The position numbers and the translations under genes were made by a program. DNA of 21,625 bases from a virus, in the IMG/VR virus record IMGVR_UViG_3300035459_000078, positions 1 to 21,625 of that record, one strand, 5' to 3'. Positions 19,739-21,625 of this stretch are shown here, in pieces (position 1 is the stretch's first letter; each line of letters begins with the position of its first letter). The notes under the pieces are model-generated. The model did not search any database and was not told the origin of the DNA. It saw only the letters and a program-made list of their open reading frames with translations.

Positions 19739-20676
19739 AATCAAAAACTATTAAAGCTATAATTAGAAATAAAATCGATTCTTGGTTGGATAGTATTGAA
19801 GATGAAACTGTAAAAGATTTGGCCTCAAAAAATACTATTGTAACTGGTGGTTGTATTGCTTCAATGTTACTAAAAGAAAAAGTAAATGATTATGATTTAT
19901 ATTTCAAAAACAAAGAAACTGTAAAGGCATTGGCAGAATATTATATTACCAGATTTAAGGTAAAAAATAGAAGTGGAATAGAATGTAATATTTCTGTTTG
20001 GGATGAAAATGATAGGATAAAAATAGTAATTAAATCTGCCGGTATCGCTAGTGAAGATGGGACTAAAAAGCCTTATGAATATTTTGAATCATCAGCAGAA
20101 GGTGAAGCGTCTAAATATGTATCTGATATTATGCAAGATTCTGAAAAGATAGAAGATACTTATGAAGAAACAGAAAATAAAGCATTAGAAGTAGAGGAGG
20201 AAGGAAAAGAAAAATATCGACCTGTTTTTATGTCTACTAATGCAATTACATTAAGTAATAAAGTTCAATTAGTATTGCGTTTTTATGGCGAACCAGAACA
20301 GATACATGAAAATTATGATTTTGTTCATTGTACTAATTATTGGAAGAGTTGGGATAGTGAATTAATACTAAATCCAAAAGCATTAGAAGCATTATTAGCT
20401 AAAGAATTAATTTATGTTGGTTCTAAATATCCAGTCTGTTCTATTTTTAGAATGCGAAAATTTATTAATCGCGGATATACTATAAACGCTGGTCAAATAG
20501 TAAAAATGTGTATGCAGATTTCGGCTTTAGATTTAACTGATATAAAAGTATTAGAGGATCAACTAACTGGAGTAGATTGTGCTTATTTTCTGGAGGTAAT
20601 TAGCAAACTAAAAGATAATGACCCTGAAAAAATTAATTATGCTTATCTAGTAGAAGTTATTGATCGAATGTTCTAA
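19735..20676 (+). CDS. Nucleotidyltransferase-like phage protein
   Basis: The product is 313 residues. Thr-Gly-Gly-Cys-Ile-Ala-Ser (37-43) followed by Asn-Asp52-Tyr-Asp54-Leu-Tyr-Phe fits the Gly-Gly/Ser...Asp-x-Asp signature of the polymerase-beta-type nucleotidyltransferase fold. An acidic insert (about 115-155) separates this from a conserved-looking second half (Val-Leu-Arg-Phe-Tyr-Gly-Glu, His-Cys-Thr-Asn-Tyr-Trp, Gly-Ser-Lys-Tyr-Pro) that I associate with a widespread but uncharacterised phage family. The substrate is unknown: nucleotides, RNA ends or protein are all possible. It overlaps the UvsY-like gene by 4 nt and sits just before the gp32-like gene. Confidence 0.65.
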   Translation: MKSKTIKAIIRNKIDSWLDSIEDETVKDLASKNTIVTGGCIASMLLKEKVNDYDLYFKNKETVKALAEYYITRFKVKNRSGIECNISVWDENDRIKIVIKSAGIASEDGTKKPYEYFESSAEGEASKYVSDIMQDSEKIEDTYEETENKALEVEEEGKEKYRPVFMSTNAITLSNKVQLVLRFYGEPEQIHENYDFVHCTNYWKSWDSELILNPKALEALLAKELIYVGSKYPVCSIFRMRKFINRGYTINAGQIVKMCMQISALDLTDIKVLEDQLTGVDCAYFLEVISKLKDNDPEKINYAYLVEVIDRMF

Positions 20677-20696
20677 AAAATTATTAAGGAGAATAA

Positions 20697-21625
20697 ATGA
20701 AAAAGAACAGCCTGAAGGATCGCCTCAAGAAGGATTATGAATCAAAGGATCGTGGTGCTGGTTCCAGACCTTCTGCAATGGATTGGAAAAAGATTGACGA
20801 TGTGAAGTTTTTCAAACCCAAGGAAGGGAAGAATATCATTGATATTGTTCCGTATATTATCAAGACAAAAAATGATCCTTTAGTCAAGACCGGGGATGCA
20901 AAGGTCGGCGATCAGTCATATATGCTTGATCTTTTCATACATAGCAATATCGGGCCAACGCAAGCATCAATCATCTGCCTGAAGGAAACATTCGGGAAGC
21001 CATGTCCGATCTGTGAACAGCGGCAGGCATTCTACAATGAGGGCAAGAAGGATGAAGCGGCGGTATTGAAGGCCAAGCGACAATGTTTTTATAATGTCAG
21101 GGATGTAAAGAATGCTTCTGATGAGATCCAAGTATTTAATATTTCACATTTCCTTTTCCAAAAGGAACTAATTGAGGAAGCCAAGGCATCGTCCGATGAT
21201 GGTGGGATTGTGGATTTCGTTGATCTTGATGATGGCAAGAGCATTTCATTTAGGGCGGCAGAAACAGAATCTTTGATCAATGGAAAGACGGTGAAATTCC
21301 TTGAATACAAGTCATTTAGTTTCAAGGATAGGGAAGACCCGCTTGATGAGTCATGGGTAAAGAAGGCGGTTGCATTCGATGAACTGATGAAGCTCCATAC
21401 CTATGATGAGGCTAAAAAGATTCTGTTCGGCGATGAGGACGAGGATACAGATTCAGACGATGATGAGGATGAGAAGCCAAAGGCCAAGGGAAAGACAAAG
21501 GGCCATCCAGTAGAGGATGATGAGGAAGAGGAAGATGTGGACGACGATGACGATTCAGACGATGAGGAAGATACCGACGAATCAGATGAAGATGAAGATG
21601 AGGAATCTGACGAAGATGATGAGGA
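20697..21625 (+). CDS. gp32-like single-stranded DNA-binding protein, 3' end outside the window
   Basis: The frame is open from ATG 20697 (AAGGAG 5-6 nt upstream) to the window end, giving 309 codons. A zinc motif His82-x11-Cys94-x8-Cys103-x2-Cys106 closely follows the His-x12-Cys-x9-Cys-x2-Cys layout of T4 gp32. It sits in an OB-like core with Asp/Lys-rich strands (about 30-235). From about residue 243 onward the chain is nearly all Asp, Glu and Ser with one short Lys-rich break, an unusually long acidic tail that is still running at the edge. In gp32 the acidic tail recruits replication and recombination partners and regulates DNA binding. GC content is higher than in most neighbours. Confidence 0.82.
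   Translation, partial: MKKNSLKDRLKKDYESKDRGAGSRPSAMDWKKIDDVKFFKPKEGKNIIDIVPYIIKTKNDPLVKTGDAKVGDQSYMLDLFIHSNIGPTQASIICLKETFGKPCPICEQRQAFYNEGKKDEAAVLKAKRQCFYNVRDVKNASDEIQVFNISHFLFQKELIEEAKASSDDGGIVDFVDLDDGKSISFRAAETESLINGKTVKFLEYKSFSFKDREDPLDESWVKKAVAFDELMKLHTYDEAKKILFGDEDEDTDSDDDEDEKPKAKGKTKGHPVEDDEEEEDVDDDDDSDDEEDTDESDEDEDEESDEDDE

Noticed and set aside
21430-21625. GAT/GAG-rich low-complexity DNA as a separate repeat element
   Set aside because: It is the coding sequence of the acidic tail of the gp32-like protein and remains in frame throughout.
1-21625. tRNA genes, an integrase or stop-codon reassignment
   Set aside because: No cloverleaf-like segment or integrase motif was seen by eye, and TAA, TAG and TGA all end genes at sensible places.

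Overview
The window looks like part of a tailed-phage (Caudoviricetes) genome or a closely related prophage or mobile replicon. Every gene I can support lies on the + strand. Genes are packed head to tail with stop/start overlaps (ATGA, TAATG, TTGA), the DNA is very AT-rich, and most neighbours are small unrecognised proteins. TAA, TAG and TGA all behave as stops. Strong AGGAGG-type ribosome binding sites and a type I preQ1 riboswitch suggest a Bacillota-like or related host, but that is inference. No tRNA, rRNA, CRISPR array, integrase, capsid or tail gene is visible.

Layout. 1-1637: small unknown genes, one with two membrane segments. 1606-2643: a GIY-YIG homing-type endonuclease with a long NUMOD3 repeat array. 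2633-5714: a CHC2/Toprim primase, three small genes and an SNF2-like helicase. 5754-7860: small genes, including an HExxH zincin-like protein, a papain/C39-like protein and an HNH nuclease. 7857-9290: a DnaB-type replicative helicase. 9493-11118: a 7-deazaguanine module with a DpdA-like transglycosylase, a preQ1-I riboswitch and a YhhQ/VUT-type queuosine-precursor transporter. 11203-15781: a beta-type sliding clamp, a DNA methyltransferase and a DnaE-type DNA polymerase III alpha subunit. 15793-17077: small cysteine-rich proteins and a MazG-like pyrophosphohydrolase. 17098-18330: an OB-fold SSB and a DnaX/RFC-like clamp loader. 18639-21625: a GC-rich gene with an acidic tail, a UvsY-like mediator, a nucleotidyltransferase-like protein and a gp32-like ssDNA-binding protein cut by the window edge.

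How it fits together. The phage appears to carry most of a bacterial-style replisome (helicase, primase, alpha, clamp, clamp loader, SSB) plus T4-style recombination helpers (gp32-like and UvsY-like). The DpdA and transporter pair suggests that a 7-deazaguanine base is imported and swapped into phage DNA, probably as protection against host nucleases. The riboswitch would reduce transporter synthesis when preQ1 is plentiful. The methyltransferase may add a second layer of DNA modification.

The least explained non-coding signals are a recurring element of about 25 nt built around TATATAATATAGATAGGAGG that sits right against gene starts without a -35 box, and two genes that seem to start at ATT.
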